NCBI RefSeq assembly: GCF_002865645.1
Contig: NW_020194517.1
Location: forward strand, 1,736,001-1,800,000
Origin: Hyaloscypha bicolor E
Taxonomy: Eukaryota; Ascomycota; Leotiomycetes; Helotiales; Hyaloscyphaceae
Direction: 5' to 3'
Length of the DNA stretch: 64,000 bases
Program-made: the position numbers and the translations under genes
In this document: positions 1 to 12,178 of the stretch, in pieces
Layout: each line of letters begins with the position of its first letter
Numbering within the stretch: the stretch's first letter is position 1
The notes under the pieces: model-generated
Told to the model about the DNA's origin: nothing
The model's database searches: none
The model's input: the letters and a program-made list of their open reading frames with translations, nothing else

Positions 1-1
1 A

Positions 2-94
2 CGGCTCATCCTTGAGGCCGAAATCGATGGACGAAGTCTCTCCAAGGCCTCTATGATGGATACCCTTTCGACTTCGTTGTACACTATCTACTAA
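2..94 (+). CDS. Possible 3' end of a gene entering from the left
   Basis: Reading frame 2 is open from the window edge for 30 codons and stops at TAA 92-94. The composition (charged, then Ser/Thr/Tyr-rich, ending in LYTIY) looks like a protein C-terminus rather than intergenic DNA. The sequence downstream turns AT-rich and non-coding, as a 3' untranslated region would. I do not recognise the family, and 30 codons is too short to exclude chance. Confidence 0.3.
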   Translation, partial: RLILEAEIDGRSLSKASMMDTLSTSLYTIY

Positions 95-3000
95 TATCTT
101 CCTACCCCCTCGCCATGGCGAGCACTCTACTACTTCCGGATGAGACGACCGGCATGTTTTACTAGGCCTTCTAGGGCATTTTATACCCCGACTCGGGGGC
201 CGCGGCATACGAATCGATTTTATATCAGAACTACAATTTTTTCTTGTGGCGTATTCGCTATTAGGCGTTCTGGGCAATTGGGAAGGACAGGGAAGGGTGG
301 CATATCCGAAGGGGCCGGAGGTGGATTCTCTGTTACCATGGCTTGTCATGCATGAGATGGAGTTCTTTTGCTTTGGGAGAGAAGCCCAAGTTTTATAACA
401 GCTGCTCAGCTAACTTTGAGGAAGAGGTGTAGGCATGTCATGTTGCATCTGTTGAGTGAAGTGTTAGAGTTGATGTTGATGTTGATTCATGAAAGGGTAG
501 GGATGAGGATATATGATGAAGCTACAAGGCACGGACAGGCACGGGTTGGCACGAGGAGTTAAGAGAAAGGAGTTATAGATGTGATGAGATGGGAAAAGCT
601 TCGGATTAGCTTGAGCTCGCCAGAGCAAGAGGTTCTAGCTTCATCCAAGATGGATTGATCCTGAGACGAAAAAGAGAGGAAATGAAATTACTCAAAGTTC
701 AAAATCTGCCCCCCTTCTCAAATTCGCATTTCCTTCAAATACTTCTCTCCAGTGTCCCAATTGCCCCATGACTCACTCAGTTCATATTTTTGAATCTCAA
801 GGTTGATCTTTCCGTACACAACAAGCCGTAGTGCGTTTTCCGTCTGCTCACATGGCTCACGTCTATTTTCATAGCCCGATCGATCTCCCCACTACCAGCG
901 TATCACCGATCTGCCTCACCCTCACCTTGCCTCGCAGCCCTTCCATGTCCATCTTGTTCTACCGCCGGCGCTTCGCAAGTTGTGCAGCGAAAACACGAGG
1001 CAAGGTACAGCACGTACGTCAGGCACGAGTGTACGTGACCAGTGCCAGCACTTAGTATGAATGGTTCTAGACGCATCGAATGCGCATCAGTAGTGCGGTA
1101 GCACGTTGTGGAAGACCAGACTCGCGAAGTGTAGTCATTGTAAGCATAAGGCAAGTTTCAAAAGGGAAGCGGTGGGAATGGGAGGGTCTCAAACTCTCTC
1201 TCCTCGCTTCCGGGTTCCTGGGAATGAATGGAGGTGGGATAGGGGGACGGACGGTGAGAGTAGTGATACGAGATGTGATCTTAATCAGATCTTTGAACGT
1301 TGGTTTTAGGTTTTAGGATTTTGAGACAGATGAGGGGTGATCAGTGATCGGCAGAAGGTAGCACGATTGAGCAACTCCTTGCGTTGTTGTTTCGAGTTAG
1401 TGAGGGGTTGAGGCTCGCTGGAATGCGGGAAGAGAATATCCCGGGGAAGGGGAACGGGGGGGACGGGGAATGGTGAAGCGGGGAGAAGAGCTCCTAGAGT
1501 AGGTGAGGAATGTAGAGAATGTCACTGGAGGGATTTTGAGACATGAGACACTTTTGGAAAGGGCGAATGTTATATGTCGCTTTTGGGCATTTGGAACCGT
1601 TGTTTTTGGAATTGGATCTGATGTGATAGGTCGTTGTGCCACGACGGAAACTCCGGTACAGTAAGAAAGAAAGATGTTTCGCGGCGATGAGTCCGAATTT
1701 CTTCTCCGGCAATGATTGGTTTGGGTGAGGAGGTGAAAGCGGTTTCTAAAGCACGTGTACGGCACGCATGGGATCGGGTTATTGCTCTTTCAATACATAG
1801 GTACGTATTTGCATTGCATCTCCCTTCCCTCCCTCCCTCACATCACGTAAGTTTAAAGGTTTTTTCTTTTGCAGCAGTGCCTGCAGGTGGTTGCACATCT
1901 TCCATACATACATGTATGCAAATGCCATGCAAGTGCGTCGCCACAACGTTCTTCCATATGTAGTCGACCCGACTCTCGTTCTTCATCCACTTATTGTGCT
2001 GGTTTTGTTGTCAGACGAACTGCGGTACCACTTACCTGGCCCCTCGGGTTCTTGCATCTGGCTTGCATCTGGGTGGTGGATGGGCCGCTTGTTGGCCAGA
2101 GGTGGCTGCATTGGCTGGCGTGATGGCACCCATGGATCGGGAATCGGAAACCTGGAGTTGCACGAGGTGGGCTGGCACAGGATGCAAGGGAACTGCAAGA
2201 GAGAACCACGATGTTGGGTTGTGAGTGGGAAAGGAGGCCTGGCGGTGGCTGATAGGAGGGAAGGGCCGGCGAGGTGAGGGTGAGGGTGGGGAGGACGACA
2301 TGTTGTGATGGCACGAAGGGATCCGATGCTGGGTCATGGGATTGAAAGTTTTTTCTTCTCATGAAGCCAGAAGGCTGCAGTTCCTTCTGAGTAGAAGGAT
2401 AGATTTATGATTGTTTTTGTCAGGCGCAAAACATGTCATATATCAATTCTAGCTGGGGAGATGCGGGGACATGCAAGCGATAGAACATTACTTCGAAGTT
2501 CGAGGTCTTCTAAATTCAATGGCGGGCATTCTTTTATTTTATTCAGCCCAACCATATTCGGAAATTCTCCAAGGAAAAAGGTCACAGGGTATCCGTGCAT
2601 GATGCATGTCACCTATGACAGCATGGTGCTTGGCGACACAGCAGGGCAAACACGCATGCGTTATCGGAATCGAGACTGTAAGGGCGCACAGAATCGTGTC
2701 GGTGCATACGGTCTGGTGGGACGGTGGAACGTTGCGAGGGCCATGGGTTTGGGCTGCGCGCTAGGCGAGTTGCCGGTTTGTTTTAGATGGATTGGCGTTG
2801 AGGTGGGACGGACGGGGAGGGGGAGGGGTCGAGAGGGGAAAGAAGATAGGGAGATTGGAAAATCATGTGAAATGTGCACGGAGTAGTTGAAGGCATGTGG
2901 AAGGCGTGATCCTGGTGATGTTGCTCTGATCTTCCCTCCTTTTGCCTGAAGAAGCTCTCTTTGGCATGACTTGAACATCAAACCCCCCCCCCCGTAAGTG

Positions 3001-3919
3001 GAGCAGGAAAGACTAGCATATATAATGCAGGTGAGTTAAGACATGGAAACAGGTATTTAGAAGCACCGGTCGAAATTCAAAATGCCCTCTTTAACCCTTC
3101 TAATCACGATGGACGACCATTGAGAACACTTGTCACTCGAAGTCACCTCGGCTGTCCTCAGCTAAAGATGGATAGGAGAAATATTTCGTTGGGAAGATCT
3201 CTGCCTAGGGGCTCCCAGAGGATTTGATTTTGTGGGGCCAATCACTAAATCAAAACCCCTTATTAGACTGCTTGTCTCGATGGAGATAACTTCCGTGGTG
3301 TTGACATCACCAAAAGGGTTAGGGGTCCGCTTAGATCATCCCGCTTCGCTCAGGGGCCCCCTGGCCTCGGCAGATCAGCCCCCCATGACGTCCATCAACC
3401 CGCCGAAAGCGAAATGTTTTGTAAGCAACGGAAAATTTCGACCCCACTACGACGAAACCATGCCGCTGTCTTCATTCCCTCCGTCGCATTGTCCAAAACC
3501 TTCATATTCGCTTCTTTCGGCAGCCTGTCAGAATTGCGCGGCCGACGACCGACGAGCAGCCTCGGAGCCAGTGAGGCTGTACGTAGATCGCGTGCTTGAT
3601 AACGTTGCGAGGTGGGGCTGCGGGTATGGCAATTTGAACGTGCTGCAGAGTGGGGGTCCATACCTCTCTTCGTTCAAGAGGGCGACATCACCAGGTTGAA
3701 AGGGGGAGGGCGCACCTGGTGATTTCACTCGAGCTTCAACAACGACGTTTTATAGAGGGGGCGACTCGAGACGAAACGATACAGCGACTCCCCCGCAAGC
3801 CACGGAAACCTTCGACGACAGGCGCAAACGAATCACACACCGTACCACTCTGCAGGGTCTGTCAAGCGGTCAGAGATTGGGCCATAACCGCGCAGAAACA
3901 GGACTGAGATACCGGCAAG
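95..3919. other. Gene-poor stretch upstream of the glutamate-cysteine ligase gene
   Basis: I see no convincing gene in 3.8 kb. The short open frames overlap on both strands and lack family resemblance or splice structure. There is an 11-base C run at 2983-2993. The last 600 bases are GC-richer and probably contain the promoter and 5' leader of the ligase gene that starts at 3920. Confidence 0.5.
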
Positions 3920-6270
3920 ATGGGTCTTTTGTGAGTTGATACCGGTTTGGGACAATGACCTGCATGAGTCAATTGCAAGGGGACATGCTGATCCGGGGGT
4001 CTATTTAGAGCTTTGGGAACCCCTCTAGATTGGCCAGAAGCGAAGAAGAACGCGGACCATGTCCGGCAATGGGGTGTGAAGGTACAAATATCTAGCCGAA
4101 ATGGCAACATTATGCTGAAAGTGGCGTCATAGCAACTGTTGGCGATCTGGAATCGGGCCAAGGGGAAAGAGAAGGATGCTCTTCTCTGGGGCGATGAAGT
4201 TAGTCCTCCCTGCATAATCTTGGACAGCGATTAAAGGATCTATAGGTAGAATATTTGGTCGTTGACTACACGGACGATGATCCCAGAGTCACTCTGTCTT
4301 TACGCCAGGCAGATATTCTTCACGCTCTGGCCCACGATGACAAACTCTGTGACGAAGGAGGTTGTGTGTCAGATTTGCAGGTTGTTGGTAAATCAAGGTA
4401 TGGAGAATGTTTACGTTTTTTTCTTTCGAGTCTGAATATTTCCAGTACGCTCCCCATATTCCACCCCGAATTTGGTCGTTTCATGCTGGAAGCAACCCCG
4501 GGAAATCCATGGGGGATTGGATTCAAAGATTTACTTGATGTAGAACTCAATATGAAATTAAGGTAAGGACATTCTTCCTACTCATTCCATATATCTTAAC
4601 AGGTCTCAGGCGGAAGATTGCCAAAGAGCATATGAACCCAGAAGAATATCCCATAACTCTAACCACTTATCCCCGACTGGGGAGTCCTGGCACTTTCACA
4701 AGTCCGTATTATCCTCCATCAGGAGAGAAATTGCGATCCCAATTTGTTCCCGACGAGATTGCCAACCCACATATCCGTTTCCCCACTTTGGCAGCTAATA
4801 TTCGATCGAGGCGAGGTCGGAAAGTTCAGGTCAATGTTCCTGTATTCAAGGACAAGAATACTCCATGGCCATGGAGGGACCCCACGGTGAACTACGATTT
4901 GCATAAGTGGGCAGAGGATGACGATGTCCGGAATGGAGCTGCGCCAGACAACTTCATCCATATGGACGCTATGGCCTTCGGCATGGGCAGTTGCTGCTTG
5001 CAGATTACATTTCAAGCCAAGAACATCACCGAAGGTCGACAGATGTATGATCAATTAAGCCCATTAGGACCCATCCTTTTGGCCTTGACTGCGGCAACCC
5101 CTATTTACAAAGGATTTCTTGCAGATACAGATGTGAGGTGGAATCAGATCAGCGCTGCAGTCGATGATCGAACACCCGAAGAACTTGGAGAGACGGTCAG
5201 TTGATTAGGCCACTCGTCAGACACCCGCTAATGTTTATCAGCCCCTGAGGCATAATCGATGGCGAATTCCAAAATCGCGTTATGCACCAAACTCCACATA
5301 CATCTCCGAAGACCCTCGGCTGCGAAAAGAATACCTTGACCCACACCTAATCACCGATCCTGACGTCAAGCAACAGCTCATGGACGGCGGCATGGACGCT
5401 CTCCTCGCCACCCACTTCGCCCACCTCTTCATCCGCGACCCTATCGTCATCTTCGCCGAAGATCTCAAAGAATTGGACCTCACAAAAACTGACCACTTCG
5501 AGAACCTGCAATCGACAAATTGGCAACACATCCGCTTCAAGCCCCCTCCCGCTGGGAACGACATCGGCTGGCGTGTGGAGTTCAGACCCATGGAAATCCA
5601 AGTCACAGACTTCGAAAATGCAGCTTTCTCCGTCTTCATTGTGCTCATCACGCGCGCTATCCTGTCCTTCGACTTGAACTTCTATATCCCGATCCCGAAG
5701 ACGGATGAGAATATGCAGACGGCGCATAAACGCGATGCTGTGCTGAACGACAAGTTTTATTTCAGGAAGAACCCTTTCCCAACCAGATACCCCAGGCCGT
5801 ATTCCTCAAACGGAATAGGTTCTGGGACTTCGACTCCGGTCCTCAGTCGGCCGCCTACGCCTACTGGGCCGGTGGAAGATGAGTATATGTCAATGACCAT
5901 CGACGAAGTTATCAATGGCGGAAAACCTGGCTCCGGAAACGACTTTCCCGGGTTGATCCCATTGGTCGAATCGTACTTAGATAGCATGAACGTTGATGTC
6001 GAGACCAGATGCGAACTTGCTCGGTATCTGAAGTTAATTCGCAAGAGAGCGGATGGGAGTCTTTGGACAGCTGCGAAGTGGATCAGAGAGTTTGTGGCGG
6101 GTCATGAGGAGTACAAACATGATAGTGTGGTAACGGAGGAGATTAATCATGATTTGATTGGCAGTGTTCTTGGGATTGAGAATCCGGCGACGGGGAGAGG
6201 GAAGGGAAAGGAGGCAAGGAATATGGAGAAGTTCTTGGGCGATTTCGCACCTTGTGTAATTGGTGCTTAG
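3920..6270 (+). CDS. gsh1: Glutamate-cysteine ligase catalytic subunit (gamma-glutamylcysteine synthetase)
   Basis: This enzyme makes gamma-glutamylcysteine from glutamate, cysteine and ATP, the rate-limiting step of cytosolic glutathione synthesis. Proposed exons are 3920-3930, 4009-4081, 4133-4198, 4246-4397, 4446-4562, 4610-5195 and 5242-6270. They keep frame and give 677 residues, close to the 678 of yeast Gsh1. The product begins MGLLALGTPLDW, as eukaryotic GCL proteins do, followed by WGDEVEYLVVDY, FHPEFGRFMLEATPG, AMAFGMGSCCLQITFQA and LADTDVRWNQISAAVDDRTP, all family landmarks. The first coding exon is only 11 nt; the start is chosen because MGLL joins perfectly to ALGTPL across the intron. 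Intron 4 (4398-4445) is 48 nt, has no in-frame stop and keeps the frame if retained. No lesion is seen, so this copy is probably functional. Confidence 0.95.
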
Positions 6271-7083
6271 AGTAGGGGTATGGAAGAGAGTGTGGTTTTG
6301 CATAGATGGCATTGCTTCGCTTGAGCTGCTGATTTGCAGCGGTGGGCGGGATGATTGCATCTGCGATGCATGACTCTTCTTGCGAGATCGTCAATATAGA
6401 GCATCGGTTCCTGTCCCTTTTCTCTAGTACTGGGATAGAACAGCCTAGGGGATTGAATCTGGTTATTGGGAAATGTACTCACCGAAAGTAAAACGCCAAG
6501 CGAGACGATGTGAGGGGGGGAACATTCGCTTAAGCCTCAGGCACGAATCTCGCTTAACTTTCGCGTTAAGGAGATTTACCTTATTTAGCCTTGCCCCCAA
6601 GCTTCTACGAGCATTACGCTTCTGTTCTAGAAAAAATCACAATTCTAGAAATCTCTCTCATATCGCGTGAAGTGTGTTTTGATCCCGTCGATCGGTTTAC
6701 TTGGTACACGGCTCACTTCTGCCTCTTTGTCCTTCGAACTATCAACGAGGCTGGGGTAGAACTATGTCACGTGTTTATAATGTCCTTGTACCTGAGGCAT
6801 AAAGGAGCCAAGATTAGGCATCTTGATTCCTGTAACAAAATATTTAGATCATCGACTATGGGTAATCGTCAACCAGCTCGATAATAAACATCTCCGCACA
6901 CTTTTCGACTTTCTACATATCGCGAAACATCGGTCTATTTTCCTGACTGAAGAAATTGGGCTGTGCCTCAGAGCGATAGACACCGCCGCCCACTTCAAGG
7001 TCGACTGCCCCGCGTCACATCGAAGGCAATAAACAACACGCGAAAGAATCTCAACCTTCATGTCCCCCATTCTACTGTGGCCA
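6271..7083. other. Intergenic region between gsh1 and the PAC1 relic
   Basis: No gene is recognised. It should hold the gsh1 3' untranslated region and the former PAC1 promoter. Short overlapping open frames on both strands have no recognisable product. Confidence 0.5.
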
Positions 7084-8519
7084 TGAGTCGATTTTTGACG
7101 GCACGGCAGGCTGAAGTGCTGTCAGCTAACCTGCACCGTCAATATTTCCCCAACTCACGCTGATTTGACATCAGGCACAAATCCGTCATCGCCTACCTTG
7201 CTAGGTCAAACTATCTAGCAGCGCCGTCGCGCTACGAGAAGAACTTCAAATTGGTTATACATTCAATGCCGCGACTAGCAAGAAGTACGAGGGGCTGTTA
7301 GAAGAGAAGTGGACGAGCGTTGTCGGATTACAAAAGAAGGTAGGATCTAATTGAAGCTGGGTTTTTGGAGCGGCACTAAATGCTATTGTCTTGCAGATAA
7401 TGGAACTGGAAAGCAAAATGGCGACTTTGTAAGCCGAACTCGATCAGGCCACACCATCCTCCCTTTCTAAACGAAATCAAGACCCCACGAACTGGCTTCC
7501 TTGTCGACCAACACATGCGCTTCAGGCACATAGAGAGGCAGTTACAGCCGTTGCATTCCATCCTACCTTTTCGTCACTCGCTTCAGGTTCAGAGGATAGC
7601 ACTATCAAATCTGGGACTGGGAGTTGGGAGAGCTAGAGAGGACTCTCAAGGGATACACAAGGGATGTTTGGATCTTGATTTTGGCGGGTCGAAGGGAGGA
7701 ATTCTGCTGGCGTCCTGTTCCAGTGATCTGACAATCAAATTGTGGGATCCGAGCAACGACTATGCGAATATCCGAACGCTTCCTGGGCATGACCACTCTG
7801 TTTCCGCAGTACGTTTCTGTCGTCTTCCTCGGGAAATCTTCTGGTCCCCGCTAGTCGAGATAAATCCCTTCGCATATGGGATGCCTTGACAGGTGCGTGA
7901 AAACAATTTGGGGACATAGTGGCTGGGTCCGAGACGTCTCCCCTGCTTACGATGGGCGGTGGCTCGTGTCAGGGAGTAATGACCAAACTGCAATGATATG
8001 GGATGCTGTTTCTGGAGAAGCAAAGGCGACTTTGGTAGGCCACGAAAACTTCATTGAATGCTGTACGTTCGCACCACCAGCAAGTTACAAGCACTTCGCA
8101 ACTCTCTTGGGACTGAAGAAGTCCCCACCAGCGAATAGTTCAGCCGAATACGGGGCTACTGGAGCTATAAAGTTATGGGATACTCCAGGGACGTTGATCA
8201 AGACCCTCATAGGTCACGATAATTGGGTACGCAGGCTTGTTTTTCATCCTGGTGGCAAGTATTTGGTGGGTGTTGCCGATGACAAGGCCCTACGCTGCTG
8301 GGATCTCTCTCAAGATGAAAATTGGTAAAGACGCTTGATGGCGTACATTGCCATTTCGTTAGCTGCATTCGATAGGCCCCCGCTGCCGTCAGCGAAGTAC
8401 ATGCGGAGAATGGAGGATCAACTAATGGAGCCCCAAAAGCTGATGCTGGCAAACTCAAAATTCTATGCATTATTGCAACAGGGAGTGTGAATCAAAACGT
8501 TCGAATCTTCACACCCTAA
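7084..8519 (+). pseudogene. pac1: PAC1/LIS1 (nudF) relic, multiply frameshifted
   Basis: LIS1 proteins (LisH motif, coiled coil, seven WD40 repeats) regulate cytoplasmic dynein in nuclear migration. The relic starts MSRFLTARQAEVL at 7084, joins HKSVIAYLA after an intron near 7109-7174, and retains [56 protein letters not shown] and [15 protein letters not shown], ending VRIFTP at TAA 8517-8519. Collinear similarity changes frame near 7208, 7607, 7667, 7815 and 8324 (each fits loss of one base) and near 7894 (fits loss of four). In-frame stops lie at 7430-7432 (TAA where Gln is expected) and 8373-8375 (TAG where Trp is expected). About four residues of a WD repeat are missing near 8160. One intact protein cannot be made. 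The Gln and Trp stops are C-to-T/G-to-A type. A functional copy probably exists elsewhere, since PAC1 is normally single-copy and important for growth. Confidence 0.88.
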
Positions 8520-10089
8520 TTCTCAGATTCTAGAGAGGAAATGAACCTGTCAAGATGCTGAAAATGGCTTTGGGACAATTTCGGCTCAGAAATGAAGCCG
8601 CGGCAGCCCTTGTCCGCAGTGACGTCGAAGGCTTTCTTCTTCATAGCGAGCATTCAATCGTCTCAAGGACCTCAAAGACGTTCGCGTCCTGATCGAATAT
8701 TTGGTGCGTACTCCGCTTCCTCTCCGCCCCTTTCTTATATTGAAACCACCGTCAATGTATAACTGGAACAGTACTGGTAAGGACCATACGAAAATTGGCT
8801 AGATGTGGCGAGTTTAATATATGGATCCACTTATCGTGCTACTGCTCTCACTCTGTCCACTGCTCTTCTTGGTGCTGGAAACGAAACAGGTAACCACGCA
8901 ACAACTTCAAACTCTGGAAACTTGACAACCATAGCTCCGAGGATCTCATAAATGTTGCAGCGCAATGCTTTCATTAGTCCCTTGTCAGCTGGAGGCGTGC
9001 ACTTTCTGGTAGCAATGCTCATTCTCGGCGATTTAAGATATATCAACGAAATCAATCTGAACTGTACAAGCAATAAAGGTCTCAGCGACGACTCTCTTCG
9101 CTCGTTCCAACTACACACTCTTTCGTGTGGATATCGACAATACTAGCGGTCAGTGCTGCTTTTATAGCAACAGAAGTTGTAAACACTTTGCAATTTATTA
9201 GAAGCATTGGCAAAGGAAGCTTGTCGGTATTTGTTATAAGTACTAGAGTTGACTACCTTGATAATATATCTACTTTTTAATACTTATCGAGGCATTTTGA
9301 GATATTAGAAGCGGGTCTTAATATATTAAATATAGAGAGTAAGGATATTAGAGGTTTATGGGCTTATTTAATGTATTAAAGAACTACTTATATTACTTAT
9401 TCACTCATGAATAGCTTGAGTAGAGTATGAGTAGAGGATGAGTAGGACCCACTACTCTACTCTACTCTACTCAATTGACACACTGTACTTGTTTAATAGA
9501 AATCATAATACAGGTAGTAACTTGCTTCTCACTCACTGCGAGGAACAAATAGCTAGCATTTGTCCCAAACTTTATATCAAGTTTTAAGAGGTTTAGTAAG
9601 GTAGTAATAAAGTTATGAAGAAGAGATAATACTTTGAAGATAGTCGGGAGCTCTGATCTTAGTATTCACGCGATTTCAATAACTGTTTAGCATGTCGCTG
9701 TACTACTTCCTCCAAAACTCTTTTTTTTTTTTGATATGGAAGAGACATAAACGGCGTTTGCAGAATCCGAGACACTAGTAGATATACCATTTAATTAATT
9801 CGAAGACCACTATCTACTTTCTTCCCTTTGAGATCTCAAAACGCCATCCCTGAACTCCTTCCCTTTTACATAACTTACCATGGTGGCCCAAAAGGGGCTG
9901 CTACAGGCGATGAAAGAGTGATTGAAGATTGACACAGTCCACCAACTCCAGCACAATTATGGTCGACACGACTGATTCTGGAAATTTCTCTGCGGCTCTT
10001 GTTGTGGCCGATGTTTCAATTCGATTGGAAGGACTTCCGGCTACCATAATGTAACTCAACAAATGTATCTCTAATGACGTGAAGGAGGG
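8520..10089. other. Non-coding stretch with AT-rich pocket and inverted CTACTC repeats
   Basis: No gene is supported between the two relics. About 9180-9650 is markedly AT-rich and TA-rich, like a small RIP-affected remnant. At 9417-9472 a GAGTAGAG/GATGAGTAG-rich arm faces a run of CTACT units, a potential hairpin. A run of T lies near 9721. Confidence 0.45.
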
Positions 10090-12178
10090 TTACATCCTGG
10101 ATAAACCACGGTCAGTATTGGTCGTAGAAATAGGTGAATTATTAGGAACAAAAAACTTACCTTTCCACCGGGCTTAGTCCTCGCAATATCATTCCGCAAT
10201 GGATTGTTTTCCTGGCAGCTTCATAGAGAGCGGCACGGGCGATAGTCGTCGCCACACCTTCCGGGGCTCCCACGACCCTCAGAACGTCGTAACTTGAACT
10301 CAGCTGGTGAGTAAGGCGAAAAAGATAAGTGAGAATAGTAGTAGGCTCGAGAGTCTTGAAAGTATGACCCATGACATCTGGGTACTGAGCTAAAAGTCGA
10401 ACTAAACCAATTGCATGAGGTTCGTTTAGCAAGGAAAAGTCGGCTTGCAAAAGTTCGCCATGAGTAAGGGCGACCTTTCGTTGAATAGAACAGAGTCGAG
10501 CGTGGGCGTACTGTAAATAAGGCCCCATATCACCTTCGAACGAAGTCATCCGACCAATGTTGAATAGGTAGTTATTGATACGCTTCCCAGACATATCTTG
10601 TACCATAACAGCAGATATCCCTAGGATATCTGCAACTTTCTCGGGGTCATCGACCTGCCGGTATTTGTTCTCATTACGGCGCATAACGTTGTGCATAGCT
10701 TCACCAACGTCGATTAGAATATCGTCAAGGAACTTGACAGTACCCCGACGCGTAGACATTCCCATAACCTAAATGTATTAGGAATTAGCAAATCAGCTCC
10801 AGATTCCAAAATTTAAGAACGAACCTTTCCAAAGGTCACATGTTGTATCTTCCTAGCCAAAGCCGCATATTCTCCACCCATCAAGTCTAATATCTTGAAT
10901 AGTCGTTGCAAATGCGCTTCCTGCTCACTCATGACAACATATATCATCTTGTCCATATTGTAAGTGTGGTGTCTTTGTATAGCCGCCCCAATATCGCGTA
11001 GTAGATAGTTAGAGGTGCCGTTCCGGTTTCGAACCAATGCAACATCTAACTTCTTCGCGCCATGCTTTTTAAAATCGATAAGTACGGCACCATTGTCTTG
11101 TTCGGCAATTCCCTTTTCAAGTAGGATTCGTTCTGCCATTTCCATGATTTCCCTTTTAACAGTAGACTCCCCAGATTAATCCGTGAAATGGATATTGAGG
11201 CGTGCGTATGTTGTCTTGTACTTTTCGACACTGATACCTCGGAATTTTCGCCACAATGCTAGCGCCTCCTCATCACCGTCCTCCATGCGCTTGAAATATG
11301 CCTTGGCTTCTCCAAGCAAGCCCCGACTCTCTAAAATAGCTGTATCCTCCCCACGCTTTCCAGCAGCCTTAAATCCATCCTCTTCCGGCTTAAAATCTGC
11401 ACTAATCTTAACGTATACGTCGAAGAGATGTGCAATTGGATCGGTATGAAAAGCCTTCTGATCGCCATACTTCTTCCAGCTTACTGCAAGAAGACCGTAT
11501 TGCCTCCCCCAATCACCTAGATAATTCATCCTAACTGTTTTCCAACCGGCGCCTTCATAAAGATTCGACGGAAATCCTCCAATGATTGTGCTCCTAAGAT
11601 GGCCCGCATGGAATTGCTTCGCGATGTTAGGACTTGAGAATTCAATCACGATCTTTTTTTCGTTGCGGGAGCTGTTAAGTCAGACGATTTGAGACTATTC
11701 GTGTCATCGAGGCCGTAGCGGGGACCAAGCTTCAGAATAAGAGGAAGGACGATTTTCGGAAGGATATCGGGGTTATAATCAAAGCGCAGAAATGTGCCAG
11801 TTGCGACAGGAGGTTTGATCAGCGAGCTCAGCGAGAACTGTGATTGTAGTTAGTAGTGCATTTAGAGGGGAATTGAATAGACCTGCTTACCGCGGCTGCC
11901 CAACTCGCAGCTTTTTCTACAGGTGATCCTTTAACTCGCAATCGAGGAACTGCCAGAATTAGGTCACCTTTATCAAGCGTGCTTGTCCACTCGAGTGCAG
12001 GGTAAATGAGGCTAGCGTCTAGCTCAGCGATTTTCGCAAGTTCCTCGGTGATAACAGAACGATAAATGTCGACAGGATTAATAGAGGGGGCCGCGCCATC
12101 ATAGAGCGGCAGTGGTTTCTCTCCCCTGAGGCTAGCTAAGAGGTCGACGAGTTCAGAGTCTACCTTGGGTGCTGTCAT
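10090..12178 (-). pseudogene. Arginyl-tRNA synthetase gene with one frameshift and one in-frame stop
   Basis: Class I ArgRS charges tRNA-Arg. Exons on the minus strand are 11891-12178, 10825-11837, 10161-10768 and 10090-10096. The N-terminal domain is followed by the HIGH-type motif in SPNIAKQFHAGHLRS, then MNYLGDWGRQYGLL, the KMSKS-equivalent MSTRRGTVKFLDDIL, the DALR-like C-terminal domain and GLSPVERM. The last exon is 7 nt (G, Met codon, stop). Exons sum to 1916 nt, one short of 639 codons. The shift lies in a 7-base T run on the plus strand (11655-11661), where the frame changes just before KIVIEFSSPN. A second lesion, TAA at 11176-11178, replaces the residue before SGES. All splice sites look normal, so decay is recent, or one or both lesions are sequence errors. 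An upstream in-frame ATG at 12257-12259 adds a presequence-like 27-residue extension. Confidence 0.82.

Noticed and set aside
3232..3699. 155-codon plus-strand frame before gsh1
   Set aside because: No domain, overlaps minus-strand frames of similar size, and lies where the gsh1 promoter and leader are expected.
7429..7486. Intron starting GTAAGC at 7429 that would remove the first PAC1 stop codon
   Set aside because: The sequence after it still reads as the PAC1 linker ([23 protein letters not shown]), so it is coding in origin; the other frameshifts remain anyway.
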